Shown: positions 1 to 10,567 of the stretch, piece after piece
Layout of the letters: each line of letters starts with the position of its first letter
How positions within the stretch are numbered: the first letter of the stretch is position 1
Assembly: GCF_016859125.1 (NCBI RefSeq)
Contig: NZ_CP069338.1
Location: forward strand, 1,798,001 to 1,862,000
Length of the DNA stretch: 64,000 nt
Direction of reading: 5' to 3'
Source: Archangium violaceum
Lineage (GTDB): Bacteria; Myxococcota; Myxococcia; Myxococcales; Myxococcaceae
Translations under genes and position numbers: made by a program
The notes under the pieces: generated by a model
Databases searched by the model: none
What the model saw: only the letters and a program-made list of their open reading frames with translations
Told to the model about the DNA's origin: nothing

Positions 1-47
1 GCCGCGGCGAATACCGCGATCCCCAGGAACATCCCAAATGTCTTCAT
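1..47 (-). CDS. Partial CDS: N-terminus of an exported protein
   Basis: Only the first 15 codons lie in the window. They read MKTFGMFLGIAVFAA, the start of a signal peptide (one Lys, then a hydrophobic core). A good ribosome-binding site (GGAGG, six bases before the ATG on the minus strand) decides the start at position 47. The function cannot be told from this fragment. It is transcribed leftwards, in the same direction as the MBL-fold gene upstream of it. Confidence 0.6.
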   Translation of the reverse strand, partial: MKTFGMFLGIAVFAA

Positions 48-250
48 GCACGACCTCCGTGGTCCGGCGCCCCCCAAACGCCTCGGCATTCATAGACCAA
101 AACCAGACGAAAATCATGAAGACCTATAAAATTCGAATATCGAGAATGATCAGCGATTACGAAACACACATACGCCAACCTCACAGCTGAGCCTCTTACT
201 TCTCGATTTCTGGATTTCTCAGACCGCGAACCCGCTCCGAGAGCGTTTGT
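48..250. other. AT-rich intergenic region, probable promoter zone
   Basis: About 200 bases without a credible gene. Positions 110-230 are clearly richer in A and T than the surroundings, which in such GC-rich genomes usually marks a promoter. It lies upstream of the leftward partial gene and downstream of the MBL-fold gene. I could not fix a convincing -35/-10 pair. Confidence 0.4.
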
Positions 251-1372
251 CTACGGAGTTGTCACTGGGAGCACGGGGACGGAGGCACCCACCACCGGCG
301 GCACGTCCCGCCCCTCGCCGAAGCCCAGCACCCACCACTCGGGCGCGGTCTCTCCCCGCTCCGTTAGCGCGCGCCCCAGGTCCCCCAGCGGCTCCATCTC
401 GCCATCGTCCGCGAGGCGGAAGGTGCCGTAGTGGATGGGGACGCTGTAGCGCGCGCCCAGGTCCTCGCTGGCCCGGACGGCCTCGTGCGGAGAGATGTGC
501 ACCGGGGACATGAACCACTCGGGCTTGTAGGCACCGATGGGGAGCACCGCCAGGCGGATGGGCCCGAAGCGCTCCCGCGTCTCGGTGAACTGCCGGCCCC
601 AGCCGGTGTCCCCCGCGAAATACGTGGTGCCGTGCGGCCCTCGGAAGACGTAGCCCGTCCACAGCGTCCCGTTGCGATCGAACAGCCCACGGTTGGAGAA
701 GTGCTGGGTGCGCGCGCTCACCAGCGTCACCTCGGGACTCAGGGGAAACGCCTGCCACCAGTCCACATCGGTGACGTGGCGCAGGCCCTTGTCCTCGAGG
801 AAGGCGCGGTTGCCCAGGCCGGCGAAGATGCGCACCTCGGGGAACTTCTCCTGGAGCCGCCGCAGGGTGGCCACGTCCATGTGGTCATAGTGGTTGTGGC
901 TGAGCACCACCACGTCGATGGGGGGCAGGTCCTCGAAGCGGATGCCCGGGGGCCGGACCCGCTTGGGGCCGATGAAGGAGACCGGGCTGCAACGCTCGCT
1001 GTAGATGGGGTCGGTGAGGATGTTGAGCCCGTCCAACTGCAGCAACACCGTGGCGTGGTTGATGAACGTCACGCGCAGGCCACCGCGGCCCACGCGCTCG
1101 GGCGGTGGCGGACCGGGAGGTACGTCGTGCCACTCCGTCCAGGGACCCGGATCGCGGTTCAGCTGCCACTTCAGGACGCTGCCCCTCTGCTCGCGAGGCT
1201 CCAGGTTGACGAAGCGCTCGCCATCGAAGTGATCGCTCCTGGGCCCCTTCCAGGTGGGCGCGGAGAAGATGCAACCGCCCACGCCCACGCCCCCCACGGA
1301 GAGGGCCAGCACCCCGGCCAGGAAGGAGAGGAAACGGCGCAGCGGACGTCTGCTCTGGGAAACCTTTGTCAT
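251..1372 (-). CDS. MBL-fold metallohydrolase lipoprotein (NAPE-PLD/UlaG-like)
   Basis: A 373-residue metallo-beta-lactamase-fold protein. The metal-binding signature SHNHYDHMD (HxHxDH) sits near residues 158-166, and further metal-ligand candidates follow in AGDTGWG and PIHYGTF. The layout, with an early LRVTFINHATVLLQ strand and the late PIHYGT histidine, resembles the NAPE-phospholipase D/UlaG-like branch, which cleaves phosphodiester or lactone-type bonds. The N-terminus has two Arg pairs, a hydrophobic stretch and a lipobox-like VGGC near residue 34, so it is probably an envelope lipoprotein. The substrate is unknown. It lies 131 bases behind the marR-like gene on the same strand and may be transcribed with it. 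Confidence 0.8.
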   Translation of the reverse strand: MTKVSQSRRPLRRFLSFLAGVLALSVGGVGVGGCIFSAPTWKGPRSDHFDGERFVNLEPREQRGSVLKWQLNRDPGPWTEWHDVPPGPPPPERVGRGGLRVTFINHATVLLQLDGLNILTDPIYSERCSPVSFIGPKRVRPPGIRFEDLPPIDVVVLSHNHYDHMDVATLRRLQEKFPEVRIFAGLGNRAFLEDKGLRHVTDVDWWQAFPLSPEVTLVSARTQHFSNRGLFDRNGTLWTGYVFRGPHGTTYFAGDTGWGRQFTETRERFGPIRLAVLPIGAYKPEWFMSPVHISPHEAVRASEDLGARYSVPIHYGTFRLADDGEMEPLGDLGRALTERGETAPEWWVLGFGEGRDVPPVVGASVPVLPVTTP

Positions 1373-1503
1373 CGTTCATCCATGTTACGGCGATCTCGCC
1401 CCCATCCCTTGCGCATCCTTGTGAGGGATTGCCGGGCGTCCTGCCCACAAGGCCCCAGGACCGTGAGAGCTTTCATGGGGTGAATAAACCCAGACTCGTT
1501 GTC

Positions 1504-2001
1504 TCACGAATCGTCGGCTTCGCCAGCGCCTTCGGCCAGGGACGTGGGCATGCGCGCCTCCAGTGCGCCCATGGCCCGCTCCATCAGGAGCAGTGTGCGG
1601 CCCAGTGACTCCAACTCGATCTTCGAGATGTTCTCGAATTGGGCCGCCAACTCCTCGCCCAGGGCCTGTCCGAGGGTGTCCGCCACCGCAAGGCCGCTCT
1701 CCGTCAACGTCAGGCGGAACCGCCGCCGGTCATTCGGATCGGCCTCGCGTCGCACATAGCCGCGCTGCTGGAGGCGGTCCATCAGCCCCGTGACGACGGC
1801 GGGCGTGACGCCCATCCGCCGCGCCAACTGCCCGGGAGAAGAGATGCCATCCCGGATCGCATAGAGCGCGCTGAGCTGACGCAGGCTCAGGTCCTGCTCC
1901 GGGCGAGCCTGTGCACGCGCCTCGGCCCACCGGTACATACGGGCGACCATCCCCAACATCCGGAGCGCATGGTCGAGCGGAAGGTTGGAACGCTGGGTCA
2001 T
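1504..2001 (-). CDS. MarR-family transcriptional regulator
   Basis: A 165-residue winged-helix regulator. The DNA-binding part contains LSLRQLSALYAIRDG, PGQLARRMGVTPAVVTGLMD and the wing RREADPNDRRRFRLTLT, all typical of MarR proteins. The ATG at 2001 overlaps the larC stop (ATGA), so the two are translationally coupled; a longer frame running upstream through larC is spurious. MarR proteins are usually dimeric repressors relieved by a small ligand. The coupling suggests that it reports on something related to LarC activity, or that it is merely carried in the operon. Its target is unknown. Confidence 0.85.
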   Translation of the reverse strand: MTQRSNLPLDHALRMLGMVARMYRWAEARAQARPEQDLSLRQLSALYAIRDGISSPGQLARRMGVTPAVVTGLMDRLQQRGYVRREADPNDRRRFRLTLTESGLAVADTLGQALGEELAAQFENISKIELESLGRTLLLMERAMGALEARMPTSLAEGAGEADDS

Positions 2002-3179
2002 CGTTGTCTGGCCCCCGAGCCGAGCGCCGCGAGCGCGGCCGCCATCACCTGCTTCAGCGGCACCCCGGCGGCTTCGGCCACCTCGCGGCAGTCCTCGAAC
2101 TCGGGATGGGCGTTGAGCACCACGCCATTGCGCAGGCCACGCTTCACGCGCACCCCGCCCCATGGCGTCTCCACCTCCACCCAGTCCCGCTCCAACGCCA
2201 TCCGCTCCACCGGGTGGGCGCGGACTCCGAGCGTGGTGGACTCGCGCAGCAGCACGTCCATCACCGACTCCTTCGCGCCTCCCTCCACCAGCACGCTCAA
2301 CACATGACCCGGCCGCGCCTTCTTCATCGTCGCGGGCACCACCCACGCATCCAACGCGCCCTTCCCGAGCAGGTGCTCGAGCAGGTACCCGAGCAGCTGC
2401 GGCGTGCTGTCATCCAGGTTCGACTCCAGCACCCAGAGGCCCTCGGCTCGAGCCTCGGCACGGCCCATGGACGCGCGCAGCACGTTGGGTCTGTCCCTGA
2501 AGTCCTTCGTCCCCACGCCGTAGCCGATGCGCTCCACGATGAAGTCCGGCGGCGGCTGGCCGATGCGCGCCAGCACCTTCAGCAGCGCCGCGCCCGTGGG
2601 CGTCGTCAGCTCGCCCACGCCCTCGAAGCGCACCGGCACGTCCTTGAGCAACTCCAGCGTGGCCGGCACCGGAATGGGCATGTTCCCGTGCGCCACCCGG
2701 ATGGTGCCGCTCCCCAGTGGAGGCGGCGCCGCGTACACCTCCGGGTCTCCCAGCAGGTCCAACACCACCGCCGCCCCGCAGATGTCCACGATGGAGTCCA
2801 CCGCCCCCACCTCGTGGAAGTGGATGGCGTCGATGGACACCCCGTGCACCTTCGCCTCGGCCTCGCCGATGGCCCGGAATACCGCCAGCGCCCGCTCCTT
2901 CGCCCGGGGCGACAGCGTGGGCGCCGCCTCGATGAGCTGGCGGATGTCCGAGTAGGCCCGGTGCGGGTGCGCCTCGCGCTCGTCCAGCACCACGTCCAGG
3001 TGCGTGCCGCTGATGGCGTGCCGCACCGCGCGGCTCACCGCCAGCCTCCAGCCCGGCACCTTCAACCCGCCCAGCGCCTGCTCGATGGCCTCCGGCGACA
3101 CGCCCAGGTCGACGCCCGCCGCCAGGAACATATCCCCGGCGATGCCTCCCACCGGCTCCAGGTAGAGCACTTTCCGCAC
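1998..3179 (-). CDS. larC: LarC, nickel insertion protein of the nickel-pincer cofactor pathway
   Basis: A 393-residue protein of the LarC family (formerly DUF111), which inserts nickel into pyridinium-3,5-bisthiocarboxylic acid mononucleotide to make the nickel-pincer nucleotide of lactate racemase and related enzymes. The N-terminal LYLEPVGGIAGDMFLAAGVD and the FHEVGAVDSIVDICG block are family hallmarks, and the length is normal. In some lactobacilli LarC is made by a frameshift; here it is one continuous frame. It starts with GTG and is 68 bases behind larB. No larE (sulfur transferase) or larA (racemase) is in the window, so those must be elsewhere if the pathway is complete. Confidence 0.92.
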   Translation of the reverse strand: MRKVLYLEPVGGIAGDMFLAAGVDLGVSPEAIEQALGGLKVPGWRLAVSRAVRHAISGTHLDVVLDEREAHPHRAYSDIRQLIEAAPTLSPRAKERALAVFRAIGEAEAKVHGVSIDAIHFHEVGAVDSIVDICGAAVVLDLLGDPEVYAAPPPLGSGTIRVAHGNMPIPVPATLELLKDVPVRFEGVGELTTPTGAALLKVLARIGQPPPDFIVERIGYGVGTKDFRDRPNVLRASMGRAEARAEGLWVLESNLDDSTPQLLGYLLEHLLGKGALDAWVVPATMKKARPGHVLSVLVEGGAKESVMDVLLRESTTLGVRAHPVERMALERDWVEVETPWGGVRVKRGLRNGVVLNAHPEFEDCREVAEAAGVPLKQVMAAALAALGSGARQR

Positions 3180-3247
3180 GGTTCATTCTCCCAAGGGGAC
3201 GGATACCCCGCCCCGTCCCACTCCCGGAGGAGAGGATGGTTGTTGGC

Positions 3248-4000
3248 TCAGCGCCGGCCCTTCGTGCGCGAGATGAGCGCCGCGTAGAAGCCGCCTCCGA
3301 AGCCGTTGTCGATGTTCATCGTCGCCACGTTGGACGCGCACGAGTTCACCATCGCCAGCAGCGCGGACACGCCACCGAAGTTGGCCCCGTAGCCCACCGA
3401 CGTCGGCACCGCCACCACCGGAATCCCCACCAGCCCGCCCAGCGCGCTCGCCAGCGCCCCTTCCATGCCCGCCACCACCACCGCCGCGTGCGCGCCTTGA
3501 ATCTCCTCGCGCCGCCGCAGCAACCGGTGGATGCCCGCCACGCCCACGTCGTACACGCGCCTCACCGTGGCCCCCATCGCCTCCGCGGTGATGGCCGCTT
3601 CCTCCGCGACGGGAATGTCACTCGTCCCCGCCGTCACCACCGCCACCGTCCCCGCCTTCGGCTTGCCCTGCTTCAGGTGGAAGATGCGCGCCACGGCGTG
3701 GTACTCGCCCTTGGGGAAGGCGGCCAGCAACGCCTCGGCCTTGTCCGGTTGCAGCCGGGTCACCAGCACCGTCTGCTTGCGCTCCACCAGCTTGCCCACG
3801 ATGCCCAGCACCTGCTCCGCCGTCTTGGGCTCGCCCAGCACGACTTCCGGGAAGCCGAAGCGCAGGCTGCGGTGGGTGTCCAGGGTGGCATAGCCAAGCT
3901 CGGCGAACGGCAGGTCCTTGAGCCGGCCCACGGCATCATCCACGGAGACCTTGCCGTCCTTCACCTGCTCGAGCAGTCGGGTGAGCGTCTTCTCGTCCAT
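3248..4000 (-). CDS. larB: LarB, pyridinium biscarboxylate synthase
   Basis: A 250-residue protein of the LarB family, which carboxylates and hydrolyses nicotinic acid adenine dinucleotide in the first step of nickel-pincer cofactor synthesis. The C-terminal half is AIR-carboxylase (PurE)-like: VAVVTAGTSDIPVAEEAA, VAGMEGALASALGGL and VPTSVGYGANFGGVSALLAM are seen. The ATG at 4000 gives the normal family start (MDEKTLTRLLEQV); 30 further upstream codons look non-coding. It heads the larB-larC-marR unit. A hairpin at 4060-4088 separates it from the pullulanase gene upstream. Confidence 0.92.
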   Translation of the reverse strand: MDEKTLTRLLEQVKDGKVSVDDAVGRLKDLPFAELGYATLDTHRSLRFGFPEVVLGEPKTAEQVLGIVGKLVERKQTVLVTRLQPDKAEALLAAFPKGEYHAVARIFHLKQGKPKAGTVAVVTAGTSDIPVAEEAAITAEAMGATVRRVYDVGVAGIHRLLRRREEIQGAHAAVVVAGMEGALASALGGLVGIPVVAVPTSVGYGANFGGVSALLAMVNSCASNVATMNIDNGFGGGFYAALISRTKGRR

Positions 4001-4059
4001 GCCCGCCCCTCTACCCCACCACGCGGGCGGGAGGAATGGGGTGGGTGCTCGAACGGCAC

Positions 4060-4088
4060 GGGGGCCGACGTTGGAAGGGTCGGCCCCC
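4060..4088 (-). terminator. Strong hairpin between pullulanase and larB
   Basis: A perfect 10-bp inverted repeat (GGGGGCCGAC / GTCGGCCCCC) with a 9-base loop, 22 bases behind the pullulanase stop. There is no T-tract after it on the minus strand, so it may be a terminator of the GC-rich type or an mRNA-stabilising stem. Confidence 0.45.
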
Positions 4089-4109
4089 ATGCCTGGAGTG
4101 GTTGACGCG

Positions 4110-7658
<3,549 letters not shown>

Positions 7659-7861
7659 TCGGGACACCTTGTTGCCCGGACGCACCGTCCCCGGGACGGA
7701 ACGGCCGGACAGCTGTTGGGGCGAAGGGAAACACTCCGGCGCGACCGCCTCGCGAGGGCACGGCATGCCGGAGTGCATGACAGCGTATAGCAGACAGAGC
7801 CCGGAGCCTTCACCTGGGGCGACTGGCACGGGCACCAGAGCACTGTTAAAGCCTCGCCCCC
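7659..7861. promoter_or_regulatory. Divergent pullulanase/amylase promoter region with inverted repeats
   Basis: This 203-base region must drive both the leftward pullulanase and the rightward amylase. It holds a perfect 9-bp inverted repeat, CACTCCGGC at 7732-7740 and GCCGGAGTG at 7767-7775. The 10-bp palindrome CGGCATGCCG at 7761-7770 overlaps the right arm. Both are candidate operator sites for a sugar-responsive regulator that is not encoded nearby. No clear -35/-10 pair was assigned. Confidence 0.45.
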
Positions 7862-9523
7862 ATGCCGCGCTCCCGCCTTCCGCGTCTGCTTCCCATCCTC
7901 GTCTTGACGTCCTGCGTCTCGGGACCGAACACCCCCACTCCGGCCCAGCTGCCTCCCGTGGAGCTGGCCGCGCCCGCGGGCGACGAGTGGTACCGGCACG
8001 CCGTCTTCTACGAGGTCTTCGTCCGCAGCTTCCAGGACTCCAACGGCGACGGGAAGGGAGACCTGCCCGGCCTCATCTCGCGGCTGGACTACCTCAACGA
8101 CGGAGACCCGAGCACCACCACGGATCTCGGCGTGGACGCGCTGTGGCTGATGCCCGTGTTCGACTCGCCCAGCTACCACGGCTACGACGTGGTGGATTAC
8201 GAGCGCATCAACCCCGACTACGGCACCCTGGAGGACTTCGAGCGCCTGTGCGCCGAGGCCCACCGCCGCGGCATGCGCGTCATCCTGGACCTGGTCATCA
8301 ATCACACCAGCTCGCGGCACCCGTGGTTCGTGGAGTCCGCCTCCTCGCGCACCTCGGCGAAGCGGGACTGGTACATGTGGAGCGACACCGACCCGAACTG
8401 GGCTCCGCCCTGGGACACCTTCGCCACGGGCTCCACCTGGCACCGGCTCAACGGCGCCTACTACTACGGCGTCTTCTGGGGCGGCATGCCGGACCTCAAC
8501 ATGAAGACCCCCGCCGTGCGCGAGGAGGCCAAGCGCATCGCCTCGTTCTGGCTCGGCAAGGGCGCGGATGGCTTCCGGCTGGACGCGGCGCGCTACCTCA
8601 TCGAGACGGGCGGTGGCCTGCTGGGCCAGGCCGACACGGCGGAGACGCACGCCTTCTGGAAGGAATTCTCCGCGCACGTGCGGAACGTGAAGCCTGACGC
8701 GGTGCTGGTGGGAGAGAACTGGAGCACCACGCCCACCATCGCCACCTACTACGGCTCCACGGACCAGGTGCCCGGTGGAGACGAGCTGCCGCTCAACTTC
8801 AACTTCCCGCTCGCCGAGGAGCTTCTGAAGGCCGCTCGAACGGGCGACGGCAATGGGGTGGCCCTCAAGCTGGCGGAGATGCGCAGCCGTTATCCCAAGG
8901 GCGTGGCGGACGCGCCCTTCCTCACCAATCATGATCAGGTCCGCGTGGCCACGCAGTTGGCTGGCGATCAGAGACACCTGAGCACCGTGGCCTCGCTGCT
9001 CCTCACCCTGCAAGGTTCGCCCTTCCTCTATTACGGCGAGGAGGTGGGCATGGCCAACGGCACCACCAACAACGACGAGGCCAAGCGCACGCCCATGGCA
9101 TGGGACTCGAGCGCTGGGGGCGGCTTCACCACCGGCACGCCCTGGTTCCCCTTCTCCCCGGGCCGCGAGAGAAACAACGTGTCCGAGCAGTCGAACGCCT
9201 CGGGCTCGTTGCTCTCGCGCTACCGCGCGCTCATCCGGACCCGCCATGCCTCGGAGGCACTGGACCGTGGCGGCCTCAAGCTGCTCACCTCCACTCAGGG
9301 CCGCGCGCCCACGCTCGCTTTCCTGCGCACGTTCGGGGAGGAGCGCGTGCTCGTGGTGCACAACCTGAGCGACTCCTCCAACACAGTCGGCCCCTTCGAG
9401 TTGGAGGCGGAGTCGGCCGAGGTGCTCTTCGCCGACCCCTCGGTGGGCTCACTCGTGAGGGACGGAGGCTCCTGGAGCGTCAGTCTGTCCGGCCGCGCCA
9501 CTGGCATCTGGCGCCTGCGGTAG
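7862..9523 (+). CDS. Alpha-amylase-family lipoprotein (GH13)
   Basis: A 553-residue GH13 glycosidase. The N-terminus is a lipoprotein signal (ILVLTSCVSG, Cys near residue 19). Conserved GH13 blocks are DLVINH (about 143), GFRLDAAR (nucleophile Asp about 240), GENWST (acid Glu about 284) and TNHDQ (about 356). The early HAVFYEVFVRSFQDSNGDG block resembles GH13 subfamily 36/oligo-glucosidase-type enzymes acting on alpha-1,4-glucans or maltooligosaccharides. The location is probably the outer membrane or periplasm. It is transcribed divergently from the pullulanase, and its last 75 bases overlap, tail to tail, the 3' end of the DOMON-like lipoprotein gene on the other strand. Exact specificity cannot be told from motifs. 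Confidence 0.9.
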   Translation: MPRSRLPRLLPILVLTSCVSGPNTPTPAQLPPVELAAPAGDEWYRHAVFYEVFVRSFQDSNGDGKGDLPGLISRLDYLNDGDPSTTTDLGVDALWLMPVFDSPSYHGYDVVDYERINPDYGTLEDFERLCAEAHRRGMRVILDLVINHTSSRHPWFVESASSRTSAKRDWYMWSDTDPNWAPPWDTFATGSTWHRLNGAYYYGVFWGGMPDLNMKTPAVREEAKRIASFWLGKGADGFRLDAARYLIETGGGLLGQADTAETHAFWKEFSAHVRNVKPDAVLVGENWSTTPTIATYYGSTDQVPGGDELPLNFNFPLAEELLKAARTGDGNGVALKLAEMRSRYPKGVADAPFLTNHDQVRVATQLAGDQRHLSTVASLLLTLQGSPFLYYGEEVGMANGTTNNDEAKRTPMAWDSSAGGGFTTGTPWFPFSPGRERNNVSEQSNASGSLLSRYRALIRTRHASEALDRGGLKLLTSTQGRAPTLAFLRTFGEERVLVVHNLSDSSNTVGPFELEAESAEVLFADPSVGSLVRDGGSWSVSLSGRATGIWRLR

Positions 9524-10477
9524 CGCGGGCGAAGCGGGCACCACCGCCGGCCAACCCGGCGCCTCGGGCCCGAGCACCGTTTCCTGCCGCACGCCCTCGG
9601 GCACCAGCAGGTCCACCACCGGGGACTGTGCCGAGCCGCCCACGCGCCCGCCGCCGAAGCGCTCCTGCGATACACCCGGTCCGATGCCGAGCACCATCAG
9701 CCCCTGCGGGCCTGGCGCGGTCACGCCACCAAAGAGCGTGGGCAACTCCACCCGCCGCTCCAGCGTGGCACCCGTCACGGCCACCGCGTAGCCCCACGAA
9801 GGCTGCGCCTGTCCGCCGAGGAAGCTGTCCGGGACGAAGAAGGACACCGAGGGGCCGAAGACGCGCACGCGAGTGGGAAAGAAGACGCGCTCCTCCATCT
9901 GCCGCTCCACCCGCGCATCCAGGGCCCGCACGGCCGACTCGCTCACCGAGCCCTGCTGCTGCTGGGCCTCCGTGAGCGCCGCGTTCCGCCACAGCTTGCG
10001 CAGCACGTCGCGTGCCTCGTAGGGGCGCGGGGTGAGGACGATGGCCTTCTCCCAGGCGCTGCCCGGCGCGAGCGAAAGGTGGCGCCCGGGGAGCGTGTCC
10101 GTACGCCCGGAGCCCTCCTGTTGGTCCTGGTCCACGTACACATCCAGGTTGAAGGTGTAGAAGCCAAAGCGCGCCTGGTCCGCCAGGGTGGTGCCCGCCG
10201 CGTCCACCGTGCGCCGCTGGGGCACGGCGATGGGCCGGGCGAAGGTGGCCTCGAAGCGGGTGCCGCCGCTCTCGGGGAAGGCTCGGAAGGACACCAGGTC
10301 CAACGTGCCGGGGCCCATGTCGTTGCGCAGTGGGTAGCGCAGCTCTCCATCCCCGTGGTCATCCCCTCGCGGGTCCTCCAGGGAAAAGAGCGGTGCACTC
10401 CCACGCGTACCGCCATGGCAGGCGCCGGTCAGGGTGGCCAGCAACAGGAGCAGGGAGAAGCGACGAACGAGCACCAT
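9449..10477 (-). CDS. DOMON-like lipoprotein, glucodextranase C-terminal-domain family
   Basis: A 342-residue lipoprotein (lipobox TGAC, Cys near residue 19). The mature part begins LEDPRGDDHGDGELRYPL and later has LDVYVDQDQ, LPGRH and RFGGGRVGG followed by VVDLL. These match the C-terminal domain of glucodextranase and membrane-anchored amylopullulanases, a beta-sandwich thought to hold the enzyme or bind glucan. It is a distant paralogue of the protein at 12893-13735 (shared DPxGDDxG, RFGGG and VDLL blocks). A likely role is a cell-surface or periplasmic starch-binding accessory. A terminator-like hairpin at 10500-10545 lies upstream, so it may have separate or read-through expression. The Ala/Pro-rich tail overlaps the amylase gene. 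Confidence 0.72.
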   Translation of the reverse strand: MVLVRRFSLLLLLATLTGACHGGTRGSAPLFSLEDPRGDDHGDGELRYPLRNDMGPGTLDLVSFRAFPESGGTRFEATFARPIAVPQRRTVDAAGTTLADQARFGFYTFNLDVYVDQDQQEGSGRTDTLPGRHLSLAPGSAWEKAIVLTPRPYEARDVLRKLWRNAALTEAQQQQGSVSESAVRALDARVERQMEERVFFPTRVRVFGPSVSFFVPDSFLGGQAQPSWGYAVAVTGATLERRVELPTLFGGVTAPGPQGLMVLGIGPGVSQERFGGGRVGGSAQSPVVDLLVPEGVRQETVLGPEAPGWPAVVPASPALPQAPDASGAAGQTDAPGASVPHE

Positions 10478-10499
10478 GCGGAGGTTCCTCGGGGGCGGG

Positions 10500-10545
10500 A
10501 AAAAGCGAGGGGCCCGGCGGCGTCAGCGCGCGCACCGGGCCCTCT
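10500..10545 (-). terminator. Intrinsic terminator behind the barrel gene
   Basis: On the minus strand an 8-bp GGGCCCGG/CCGGGCCC stem with a 17-base loop is followed by CTCGC and six T residues. It starts about 22 bases after the stop of the outer-membrane barrel gene and precedes the DOMON-like lipoprotein gene, so it probably ends most transcripts of the mal array. Confidence 0.7.
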
Positions 10546-10567
10546 CAAACTACCTGGAAGCGGACGA

